DNA of 64,000 nucleotides from Hydractinia symbiolongicarpus (lineage: Eukaryota; Cnidaria; Hydrozoa; Anthoathecata; Hydractiniidae), in contig NC_079886.1 of assembly GCF_029227915.1 (NCBI RefSeq), positions 9,693,501-9,757,500 on the forward strand. Direction: 5' to 3'. The position numbers and the translations under genes are program-made. Shown in pieces: positions 12,527 through 24,721 of the stretch (positions are counted from its first letter, which is position 1; every line of letters begins with the position of its first letter). Below the pieces are notes generated by a model. The model had not been told where the DNA came from and searched no databases. It saw only the letters and a program-made list of their open reading frames with translations.

Positions 12527-14235
12527 GTACGTGACTTACTATGTTGTGTAAGGTCACTGGATCAAGTTTAGTCACGATATTAATTTTGTTGCAATAAAGA
12601 TACAAATTTACGTCCTTAATACTTATGAAATTGAATGCGAATGTAGGTAAAACATAAATAGAATTGCGAACCATGAAAATTCTAAAACAGCAAAATTATC
12701 CGATTTAATGGGATTTATAAATATAGTTTTTACTCCATGGCTTCAAATAACATAGCGCGTCAATTTACCGTCATTAAGGTAACCAATGAATTTTCAAGGC
12801 TTAGAGAGATAAGTGCCTTTCCCGGAAAACAGCAGCTCCCGAGAACAGCAAAACAATTATAATTCGACATTTGTTTATTTCTCTCCGGTATCCGTTACTT
12901 TTTCTTACCCTAACAAGCTTTTTATAGCCCGCACCCTCTACCATAGAGGTTATAATAATCTACTATTTCATAGCAAGTCCCGTTGTGTTATGCTGCTTCT
13001 CTGCGATGGAAAATCATACCTATATTTCCTATCGAGATGTTATCAGAGAGATAAAATGATTTAAGTGTCGCCTGTGTGACAAAACTTTTTTAATAATGAC
13101 TCAACAAATTCAGATATGGTCAAGTTCGACTTTTCATACAATAAACGTTAATTATTATTGGCTCCATAACCATGTTCGCAAACAATTAAGTCATCAATTA
13201 AACCTGTCAATTGTCAAATTAATGAGTCTGTCACTTTGTTGTGTGAATGTGTGTATTTTTGTGCGTGTATCGGTTGATTAATTTAACCACCGTGGCTGCG
13301 GGTACATCACAAAGACTCCTTCTGATAGAAATTATTTTGAGCGATGGTTGTGTGGCCGCCTAAGGTTAATACTCATGTATCCATACGTGAAGCTGCAGCT
13401 AGGATGCGCAAAGAAAAAAAAAGGATAGGAAAATTGTTTATATTAAAATTAGATTGATAATTTTCGTTCTACTTCTACAAGAAATATTGAAGCAATTTCA
13501 ACTTCTTCCGGCTTGTTTTAATTTTTTTCCTCCACACCGGGGTTTTAGTAGAATGCACATTTTTTTATAAGAAACATATGATTCTTAGATTTAAAGGAGA
13601 AACCCCTATACACTTACGATCCCTGTCAATCTATCAATTTTCTTTTTCAATTTTCTCGATATTTTGCGAGTTAGCACTTGAAAGTATCTTTAATCTCAGC
13701 CATAACTCTAGAAACATCGTGTTTCTTATATGTGATTAATCACGTAAGTGATGAATCAAATCGCAGCACTGATTCGCTATATTTTGTGGTAGAAAAAAGT
13801 TCTAAGGATCTAAACTGCACATCCAGTATCGAAATTGTTTCCTGGCTACAGCTGCACGTATATCTGTGCCTTGTACTTGTACTAAACCCTTCTATCAAAA
13901 TATATGGAAAGTAGAGAAGCATAAAAAATAAAAGAATATCAACAAAAAAACCTTTCATCGGAAAAAATTATGATCTTCAGCTTTGCTCAGCAGGAAGCTA
14001 TCAAGGAAGAAGTCATTACGCGTTGCCCTTCAAAATGATATCAGAAAACTTTGAGACAGATCTATCGTTGCACAAAACTTTTTGCTCAATACCATTTTTT
14101 GAGGGATTAACATCCCTGATTATTTCTTATTTCTTAAAATAGGATTGGAAACTTTCCAAAAAAGGGTGTCCAGAGAAATTAGGTTTTTGTGATATGTTTT
14201 AAAGTACAATCCGTAGTATTTTAAGATGTTGTATT

Positions 14236-14350
14236 ACCAAGGGAGTTAATTTTCGCGAGAGCTAATTTTCGCAAGAAATGTTTTAACAATAAAATTTTGC
14301 AAAAATTAACTTTTGGGAAGTTAGCAAGTCCTAATATTTCGAATTAAAAA
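14236..14350. mobile_element. Fragment of the TTCGCG-ended element family
   Basis: Contains CCAAGGGAGTTAATTTTCGCG, which matches the terminus of the complete element at 40864-41647, followed by further TTTTCGC-type motifs. No matching opposite end was found, so it is treated as a truncated copy. Confidence 0.5.
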
Positions 14351-17300
14351 AATAAAATTTCGCGATTTTTACGTCAAACGAATACATGTTTCCCGAGTTA
14401 CATGTTTTTCATAACTTTAAAGTTTGATATTTTGATTTTAAGATCAAATTGGTGTGTATAAATTTAACTTAATCCGACATGTGAAAATGTTGTTTTGGTG
14501 GTATTAATGTTACGGTTAAAGTCTTCTTAATTTTCGACTTGTGCCTCGGTTTTAAGCAGAAGTCAATTATCACAAAATTAAAAATCTGGTTTAACAGGTT
14601 GTTCGTTTGCTGTTCATCCACATTCTATTAAATTTCAGGTAAGGATTTCAAATATCACATTCAATTTGTTTAACAAAGTGGAGAAATACCAGCGGCACAT
14701 CAAAGTGTTTTAGATGAAAAGACTGCTAAAGTTGAAATTCACATACATATATTACATGGTATTTCTAGATAAATCAGAGGGAAAAAGTTGGAGTAAATCG
14801 TTTAGTAACAAAAACGAATTTCAAAAATTAAATTTTGTAGATCTTTAAAACTACCTTCCTTCTTTAGTCACGTGTTTATGTTGCAAAGCCTTATATGCTA
14901 TCCCTTTTGTTGTTTCCAAGGACTGTGGATTTATTCTATAATGCGGATTTTTTTAAAAAGGTTGATAGACGCTTCCAAACACCGGCTGACTTGCTTGCAC
15001 AAATGCAAGAGTGATCATTTGGCAGCATGTCGATGCACAATGTCGACCATTTCACGCTTAAAAAATATTTAAAAAACAATTCAGCACAAACAAGTTGGCC
15101 ACTCAAAAATTCAATTTCAATTACAGTATATTCCAGTATTTTTCAGTACCTTTTTCAGTTTTTAAGTACTAAATATAGACAGATTGCAGTCCATCAATAA
15201 ACACTGAAGTAAATCCATTATTATCGTGTGCAATATCAGACATTTTAAATGGATTAAAAGAACCTTATTTTGGAAATTTTTGGGCAATTACTCCGAATTT
15301 TTGTGCAGACGAATACCACGATGCAAATGAAAACTATTTCAATGGTAAATAGAAATACATGAATGATGAAGAAAACACCAAACCAATTAATAGTTGTCTA
15401 ATATGGCAAACTTACCCTTATCAATGTTCTTTTGTTTACACCGGGTCATTTTGTTTCCTTTGTTGTGCTATGTTATCCTTTCTTACATCCCCTTGGACTG
15501 AAAGCCTTACAATGCATCATTTTTTTTTGGTAAAAATAACTGGCAACTGGTATTTTAAAAGAAATCATGTGGTCATAGACCATTTTTTGTAATTTACGAA
15601 ACTATTTATAGTCAACAAATTATAAACATTGGTGCAAAAGAATTCCAGTATACTTTTTTGCCTTTTTGAAGCACTGTACTGGAAAATGTATAAAAATTTG
15701 CAGTACAATCAAATACCTTTTTTAATTCAAGAATTTTAAGTTTTTCCAAAGTTGCAGGTCGATTGGAAAGCACACTAATTTTTTCGAAGTATTTTAAAGT
15801 TTAGGCTTTAACTCTAACCCCCTCCCCTCCCCTATCTTTAAATTTTATAACTGCCTCAAAGGTGATTCGAGTTGCTGTAAATTCCAAGTACGTAAATAAA
15901 TGACATAATGGGATTGGAAACGAGATTGCTCATGCACCTCCCAGTTAAATGCTGTTGCCGATGCCAAAAACTTGACGTCAGCCGATTCATATGACAACGT
16001 GTAACAACTATTTTTATATGATTGTATCTTGCTTGATTACGAGTAAACAAAGTATGGCGGTTTGGAGATAATTGCAAGCTTGATGCTGTGTTTTTATTAA
16101 AAATGTGCTGTTTTCACATAAACAAGTGTCACCATGACTAAGAAAAAAAAAAAAAAAGAAAATTCCTATTTTTCTATGAAAAATAGTATTTCCTATTTTT
16201 TATGAATGCCGTAAATGTAGATTGAACGCCCGCCACTTAAATAAACGCCCTTCCTTGGACTTGTTTACATGTTATATACAACACTGATTTGTTTAACATA
16301 TCTTTGGAAAGAACGAGATCCCAGGATGTCCTATTTGTCACAGTGCAAAACTCATGACCAATTCCACGTTTTCTAAACATGAGAATATAGCTAATTAGCG
16401 CCTTCATTTAGAAGATAAAATAATTTCGAAACAGTTATCACAATCGGACTCTTTTCTAGATTTTGGAAAACTTTAACATTTTTTTTTTGTTTATCTGGTG
16501 GACAGTAAAAACAGGAATTAGGAACTTCGTTGTCAGAATTTTTCGCGAAAAAAAAATAACCAAAAATAATAATCGTTCATTCTTATATTAGTTTCATAAA
16601 CTAAAAATCAGCATAATAAAATAATATTGCGAAATTTATTTTAGCAGTTAAAACGTTAGGCGGAATTCATTTTCGCGAATTTTCAAAAAAAAAAAAAAAA
16701 AAAAAAAAAAATTCTAACAATAAAGTAACTCATATGCCCACTGACAACTTTTTGAAAATTCTTTTGCTCTATTTGTAAAAGGTTTCTTTTTTTTGTGGCG
16801 ATGTTTGCCAGGGTCGAACTTTGACAACTAGTTAATAAAAACAACGACATTTTACAAATCATTTTGTGGCAACATATTTAATTGAATTGAGGATTATAAA
16901 AATTCTGGGTAATTCCAATGATTTCCTGCACAATATTTAAGCAATGGAAATTTAAACATAAAATCTGCTCAAGTTTTTACATTTTAAGAGTGAAAAAATC
17001 ACGATGACATTTCAAATACAAAATGGATAGATGGCATGACAACACAAGCTGTCCGACAAGAGACATGTTTTTATAATTATGACAGCTCAGCATGATTTAT
17101 CTTTTTGTAATGTCATTGAATAGACTACCCGCAACTCCGGAACACTGGCGAAGAAAATGAATTGCTTAGCCTGGATTCCATTAATAGCTGCATAGTTCCT
17201 TTTTATGTAATTTTTCTTAATATTCTTTCCACATTTCTAGTAACAAAAACAAGAGTTTATAAACATAAAAATTAAGAAAAAAATATTAATGTGCCTTGAT

Positions 17301-17720
17301 TTTTAATGTCATTACATTAGCGTCAATTACAAAAAAATTATAAGTAATTTTTTGTCATATACTCACAGGTAAAATACAAAAAGTAGTGTCAGGTCAACTA
17401 ATCTCGATAATTCTAAACCGGGCTATTATATCCCCTTGTGTTGCATTTTGTTGATAATCACGGAATAACAACGATTTAAAACATCCGCGCTTTGGTGTCC
17501 GATTTAGCGAGCAGTCATAATATCACGTCAGGTATTCAAAAACATTGCTGTGGTTACAAATGAACACCATCAGGTCACGGCGCAGACATTTTTCAAGTTT
17601 CCGTTTGTTTTGAAATTGTCTGATTCGTATATAGAAAATCATATCTATAAATACCAACAGGTGCCAGTTTGTGATTAATTTGATGGGGTACTGTCTTAAA
17701 TATATATTTAGGCAATTTTT

Positions 17721-20700
17721 CTACCTAATAACATCTTCATCATCAGAAATTCGCAAACTAAAATTTAGCGCTGACTCTTCGTGTTCCAAACTTTCTCCAC
17801 CTGTCTCCATTGAGTGATCAAGTTTAGTAGTGACATTAGAAATGTCTTGATCTCCTTTTATTTTCTCTATAGCGTCATCAGTTGTATTTACAGATTGAGC
17901 GAGAAGAACTCTCAACGGTATACTGTCATCGACATCTTGTGTTTCATTTTCAACCTAACAGAATTTAAAAATTTGTAAAACACTACAGAGGACGGATCTT
18001 AATTGGGTACTACTTTTTTACACTACTCATTTACAATATACACTTGCAAACTATCCACACAATTTCCCAAACATAAGTTTAGAAAGTTTTTAGAAAACTT
18101 ATTCCCAGAACATCCAAAAGTGTAAATTTGTTAAAAAACCCTTAAGGTCTAATTGAGGAGTCTTGAGAAAGCGTGACAACCCTCCGTTAAAAAATTGGAT
18201 TTTATTTTCACGCAGATGACAAAATGCACTCATCTTTCTCCGAAAGTTAATTTAGAAAAAACATTAACACCGTTAGAGTTAAAATTGACTTTAAAAAAAA
18301 GAGTCTACAACGAAATCCTGACTGATTTGTTGCAAGAACAGTGAACCTTCATAAAACCGAACAGAACGCTTTTAAGAATTTACGCAAGTATTTCACAAAT
18401 AAAGTACCTCCTTCAACTTCCAAAGATGAAATGAAAAACAAAATGAATCAAAGTTTTCCAGGGTTTTTTAAGATAATATAGCGCGAATGAAATATTTTGC
18501 TGAGTGAAGTGCAGGTAGTAATCGCTAAACTATAAAAACACTGTTACCACATCAAAACCAATTTTTAACACAACTGTAATAGTCGAACTGAAGTAAATAA
18601 AAGCACTTAAAATAGAATTAAGAAAAATCATGTTGTGTGACGAGGGTGTAATTAACTCGATCGCTAATAAATATGAACAGATTAACATCAGAAGTTACAA
18701 TCTAGAACTTTAGAGTTTCGAGGAAAATTATTAAAGGTAGCCCTTTTAATAATTTTCCTCGAAACAATTTAAGAAGCTTAATCCCGCACATTCTGAAGAA
18801 TGGCGTTGAAGAATGGCGTGTAATAAACAGACCACTCAAAAGGTTCAGTAAATCAAATGTTTGTTTTGACGAGGGAACAAATATGATATTTAAGATGATT
18901 TAAGTTGTTTTTTTTTGGTCCTCAGTTATCATAAACTTTTCCACCGCCATTAACTCGACTCTAAGTCGAACGCGAACAGCCGTTTCGTAGTCTCTTTAAG
19001 AATTAATCCCAAGTTTTGTGTAATTCTGCTAGTAAGGTTAATAAGAAAGGGGTTAATGCGAAAAAATGTAGAAGGATCAAATAATTCGTAAATTGATGTT
19101 CAAAGAGAAAAAGAAAGGGGGCCAATTTCGAAGTTCATTGTCAAAAGTAGTTGTGTAGCGTATTTGTATAACAGGTTCCGCATTTTAAACTTTAATTGTA
19201 AACAAAAAACTGCTCTTATTTTTACCAGAGAAAATAATCACGCAAAAGAAAGAGCGATTAAAAATGGGGCGTTATTGGATTCAGGAATTTTTCGCTTAAA
19301 TAGTATTACGTTATAAAATGGAAAAAAATTTATAGCTTTTTTTTTTACAATAACACGTGCATTTATATACCTCAATAATGCCATACCTTCAAATGACGCC
19401 AGCCGTTAATTGAGTGTATTACTTATTTCCTGTTCATGGTCTACAAAGAATTGCCCGTAAACATTCACGTCTATTCAAAACATAGTTATGTATATCTCTT
19501 ATTAAGTATTTCCTTTCTTAATATAAAACATTTTTTATCTGAACATAATTTTAATTAAGTCAACGTTTCTGCTAATTGAAAACAAGATAAAATATAATAA
19601 GTTTAAGCTAAAAATACATCGATCTGTGTATAAGATCACAAGTTAATTAAAAAGTCACTCCCCCACAAATAATAACAACTGAAATTTTACTACGTTTCAT
19701 TAACCTGTTTAATTTGAAACTATGTAATTTTATTATTCCATTACAAGAATACCCTCATCAGTTATCTGGGTGCTTCAGGAAACCAAATGCTTGTACATTA
19801 TCCGTAATGGTAAAATAATTTTTCTTCACCAAAAGTTTTAAGAGATGAGTAATTGGTGTCCATTATTAAATATGGACAAAATGTGAAGATAAGAGCTTAT
19901 CAATGTAGTTGTTTTCTGCTTGCAAGACGTGAATGTTTCACCAAAAAAAAAAAATTACAGCAAGAAGAACAATTTAACCTATAACATAATAATATTGGCA
20001 GCCCTTCTTTTGTACATAGGAAATAAAAGTATTTTGCAACTACACTGATCGTTAGCCCGTGGAAAAATCGACGGATTCCTCAGATTTTCACCCGTCGTAT
20101 TTTGTACATTCAGCGGCCAGCCGAGGGACAGGCGTCCTGTTACGAAACAGTCCGTAACGTAAAAAAGATGTTTATATCCTCTCACTCCCACTTTTCGCTA
20201 TCACTGTCACTTTTTAATTCGAACATGAAGTCTAAGATCGTCGAGCAGCGTTGTTGTTGATGCCGTTGCATTACCCCTCGACCATTCGCTGGCCCTGACA
20301 ACATGGTAAGATCTTGCTCGTGCACATGTTTGTAGGTTGGACAAGAATTACATATGGCGTGTATTTTCATGATAAAGAATGTTTAGCAAAAGGGTGCTTC
20401 TTAAATCACCATTTATTTCCCATATTCCTATGTTCGTTTTATTACAAAAAATAAATTAATACAACTGATATTGAGGTGCACGAAACAATCTATACATACA
20501 AGAACAGATGTGTAGCTACCAATCTACCTGCCTTTGCAACTCTACTGATATTATCTATTCTTAATTTGTTTTGTTTTCTTTCTTAGTTCAGGGTCGGGAT
20601 ATGAAGACTAACTTAATTTCCCGTTGACTTGTAATATTTTTTACGCCTCCCTTTCTTTTCCGTATATATCCACGCGAGGAATCTTATTGTAAGAACAATA

Positions 20701-23700
20701 TACGTTTCTTATGTGTTTTTAAAGAATGAAGGGGTCTTTTATCAGATATTGAGCCTGTGAGTGATTTCTTTTTTTCGGCAAAATTTGTAACTACATATTT
20801 TAACAAATAAGTAAAAGATCAACTGCAATTTACGAAAAAGAAAACGATTCAAGCATAATCCTCAAGCTCCCATCAATGTTTATTTTAGTACTTTTTCAAA
20901 ATGACAGAGGTCTTAGTACACTGTTTTTTCTAAAGGTTTTTTTTATAAAAATACGTGTATGGCAGCAAGGTTAGAGTTTACAAAGTCAAGTCTTACCTCT
21001 TCTTCTTCTTCAACAATTCTTTTCTTTTTCTTCTTCTTACTTGCCACTGGTTGATCCTCATCATCATCACTGTCAGATATTTGACGTCCTCTTTTGACAC
21101 CTTTCGAATCATCTTTGTTAACTGGCATGTCTTCATTCTGTTCGTTCTCAACTTTGTTTGTGTCATCTACAAATAAATTTTTCTTCGCGCCTAAACTCGC
21201 ATCATCATCACTTTCATCGTCAGAATCAAGGAAGGCTAAACCACGTGACATTCTTTTAGTATTCGAATTTTCACGTTCAGAAATAATTAAATTATCATCG
21301 TCGCTGGAAGAACTATCCCATGTTTTTTTCTCTGCCACCTTCTTTTTAGAAATTATTTCTTTGTTTTTCTTTTGTTTGGTGTCTCGATCGTTTCTTCTTT
21401 CTTTTCTTGACTTATCTTCTTGAAGTTTTTCTTCTCTTCTTTTTTCCATCAAAAGTTTTAACTTCTCTTTCCTGTAAAACAAAAAAAGGCGGGGAAATGT
21501 AACGTGGTTACGGACTTGCATGAATACATTAAAGTCCGATCTCAATGACATTTCTTGCAGCAATAAAATCGAGGAATAAAGACCTGTTCACGAAACTTCG
21601 CTAAATATGAAAAAAAACATGTCAAATTCACAAAATGTTATGCAAATATTATGATTATGACGACCGGGTTAATAATAATATATGACAGATTTAAAATGTT
21701 TTTTTGATTTTTTTTTTCTAATTTTATCAACCGCAAGTACACCAAAATGCAAGCGGTCAAATCGCAACCTATTCGCGATGCAACCTACCTTGCGTTTTTT
21801 GATGATGTTTTGCGAGGCGACGCTGAAGTATTTTCATTCTTATCTTTTTTCACATCTCCTTTTGTAACGTCTTGCGGAGCCGGGGAAGTGTTGTTGGTAG
21901 TATCTGTAGCTACAATGAACAAGAAATCCACTAATAAAATGTTGGTTCGTAATTGAAGAAAGATCCATCGTTATTCACGTAATTTAATTTTTGCGCATCT
22001 AAATGGCGCAAACTAGGTCAATTTCGCAGAGTATTAAATATTCGCGCAATTGCTCTTCGCAAAGATAAATCTCGCTTAGGTACTCCAAGTGTTAAGGCTA
22101 TAATACGCACGATTAATTGTACTTACATGTATGAAAAAGATTTTTTGTGATTAATCATATCTGACTTTTTGTAAAGGTAGCTCAAAATAAACAACGAAAA
22201 GTTATTTTTGAAGTGATAGTTATTGTAGTTTATAGCGAAGAGAAACGAAAAACGAAAAAAGGGGCTTAGCCTTGGCTATAAAGGAGAAAAAACTGTATTT
22301 TTGTGAATAAGGGGCGTGTAGAGAAACACAACAATATACAACAATATGCTTATTTGAGAGACTAATTTTCGGAATGAAAAGGTTTATCATGGAAAGTAAC
22401 ATGCGCGACGTTTAAAAGTCATAGTCGTATCATTTTTTTAAAATACACTCCATTTTTTGTAACATAACACATAAACAAATCATATATGATTAATCATGTA
22501 TAGTAATAGTCTTTAAAGTATGAAGGGAAGTTGTATCGTAACAGATTAAATGGATAAAAATCTTCGTAACACAAGGAAGTTGCACCGTAACATATTAAAT
22601 CGTTACAGTAGTATCGTAACAGATTAAAAATCTTCGTAACCCAACGAAGTTGTATCATAACAGATAAAAACGTTGAAAGTCTTTTTAAACGTTGTAGTGT
22701 GCACCTACTTGTTTTGTTGTCTAATTCATCAGCAAACTTCCTTAGATTATCAGGACTTAAATTGTCAGGAATCCTCCAAAATGCTTCCTACAAACAATTA
22801 GCATGTGCGATGAAATCTTGCCGTACTAAAAAACACGTTTGCTGCAAAAAATACCCTCACCTGTTCGTCTTCTGGTGGTTTCACTCCGATCATTTTTAAT
22901 AACTTCCTAAAGAATTTGTCATGTAATGCATTTTCATCTTCTTCTGTCATAGTTAGTAATGGCACCGCGTACCAATCGCCTGAAAAGTAATTGCTAACAT
23001 GGGAACAAGAGACAGAATAAAATAATTTCCAGGAGAAAGAGTGATATTTCAGCTCTACCTTACAACTAACAACCAATATATTGACAGTCTCTCTTGCCGT
23101 ACTTACAAGAATATTAGTGTAGGTTTTTATTGAACTTTATTCCAATAATAAAATCGAAAATAATGAAAATACGTCAGCCAAAAAAGTATTTAACAAATTA
23201 TAATGTAAAAAATAGAAATAATCCTTATAAATCTGTATTTATTGGTACAGTATTGTGGGGTTGCCGCACAAAACCCTGGGATTTTTTAAGAGACAAATCC
23301 GTAATCCTAGCAAAGACATGTAAATAGAAACTGAGATGGAGAGTCAACATTTCATTTTCTATAGACACATAAAAACAATTTCTTACTGTCTTCTTCCCGC
23401 CCTTCTGCAGCTCGCCTCAGCCTCGTTTGCAGCCATATAATTTGCTGACTGTATCCTGAAGAAACGTAAAAAAGGCTTAGTCGAAATGTGTGTGAGAGAA
23501 TACATAGTAGCAGATATTAGACGGATAGCTGATTTGATCGTAAGCTACCTTTAAAAGGGAACTTTTAGCGTGGAAATTTTTTTGCGAATTTGGCTATGTT
23601 AATCAAAAGACGCTAATCTTCAAATATTTTCCGCTCGCCAAATTAGATCCACGTCAAAATTTCTCCTCTAAGATATACTAGTTACAAAAAGCCATTCTTG

Positions 23701-24721
23701 ACGGGAACAAACTAATTCAATTGAAACAGAGAAATATATTAGTAAAAGCAATAAGCATTTTTGATCCGTCTGGCGCCTTATGGGCTAGGCCTTTTTGGCG
23801 CATCTAAAGTTTAATTCCAACATGTTACATCACACATTTTTTCAATTTCAATGCGGATTTAAAGTCATACTGATCTCGGTTGTTAACGTAGGATGTAAAA
23901 CGCACCATTTTCTTTTACATGTTTTGAAAGGTCGACAAGAGTTGTCAGATTAGATAAAGTCTCATCTTCTTCAGATTCTTCAGAAATATTTAATGAGCGT
24001 GAATGACTTGCTTCTTTTTCAACTGGCATTTCATTGTCTTCTTGATCACTGTCATCTAAATTGAAAAACATCAGTGTATTCACAAAAAAAAACATGCTTC
24101 GTGAATAGTCAATCAAAACGTCGGGCCAAAGACGCTCAAATTCCATCACAATAAAGATGGTATCGTTTTATCAATTTTTATTGGTTTTTAAAAGTTGTCT
24201 GTCTGACCCAAAATACAAGTTGTTGCTGAAAAAAAAATTATTCTGTGCATTTCCAGATACAAATGCTTAAAAACGCTTTAATGGAAAGCGGCCTTAAGCT
24301 CATTTCCATTTGGAAGAATTTCCACAATTGCGCAAAAAGCTCGTTGGTTCTTTTTGTCAAATGGAAACCAGGCTTTAAACAATACTAGTCATTAGCCTGT
24401 GGAAAATTTACGGGATTCACACATCGCAACAATGTTATTAAAAATATATCAATAGATAAAGACAGTTCTTTGACATAGATCATAGACTATAATTCATATA
24501 AAATTTTGCAGTTACGCTCTCTGATACAAAAAACAGTATCTACAAAAAAATAGAGCTTTGTAAATTAACCCCGACAAGATAAAGCTTATAAATTGTCACC
24601 TGAAGCATATATACGGTGATTTACAGCATTACTGGCATAAAAAGTTAATAAATAAAGCAATACCGTTACTACCACTACTGCTGCTGCTATCACTGTCCGA
24701 ATCCACCTCTTTTTCATTGTT
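17721..24721 (-). CDS. timeless: timeless exons 34-41 (PARP1-binding region and charged tail)
   Basis: Exons: 34, 24721-24664; 35, 24055-23906; 36, 23455-23387; 37, 22979-22861; 38, 22787-22709; 39, 21909-21789; 40, 21471-20997; 41, 17954-17721 (stop at 17723-17721). Exons 35-38 encode the segment corresponding to the human PARP1-binding domain: [64 protein letters not shown]. Exon 40 is unusually long (475 nt) and low-complexity: Lys/Arg/Glu-rich with [16 protein letters not shown] and SDSDDDED clusters that resemble casein-kinase-2 targets, and KKKKKKR as a possible nuclear signal. Exon 41 ends in [10 protein letters not shown], comparable to the acidic C-terminus of human TIMELESS. Confidence 0.88.

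Larger units (their letters stand above)
6659..17720. other. Gene desert between Dlx and timeless
   Basis: About 11 kb upstream of Dlx and downstream of timeless (both minus strand) in which no exon could be supported. It is AT-rich with microsatellites (TTTG repeat near 8848, TTG repeat near 9181, AAAT-type repeat near 10475, a poly-A run of about 29 at 16683-16712), the inverted-repeat element 12417-12526, and a transposon-end fragment at 14236-14350. Open frames here (for example 9224-9658 minus and 10082-10363 plus) are lysine, phenylalanine and isoleucine rich and look random. The region upstream of 6658 would be expected to hold the Dlx promoter and possibly enhancers. Confidence 0.55.
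17955..20996 (-). other. Last timeless intron (3 kb)
   Basis: Longest intron of the 3' half, between exons 40 and 41. No exon detected. It contains a perfect 21-bp hairpin (18715-18765) and a partial copy of the 587-742 repeat family (about 20046-20090). Confidence 0.7.

Noticed and set aside
13345-13450. Short frame reading VWPPKVNTHVSIREAAARM, considered as a transposase helix-turn-helix relic
   Set aside because: Too short and isolated to assign to any family.
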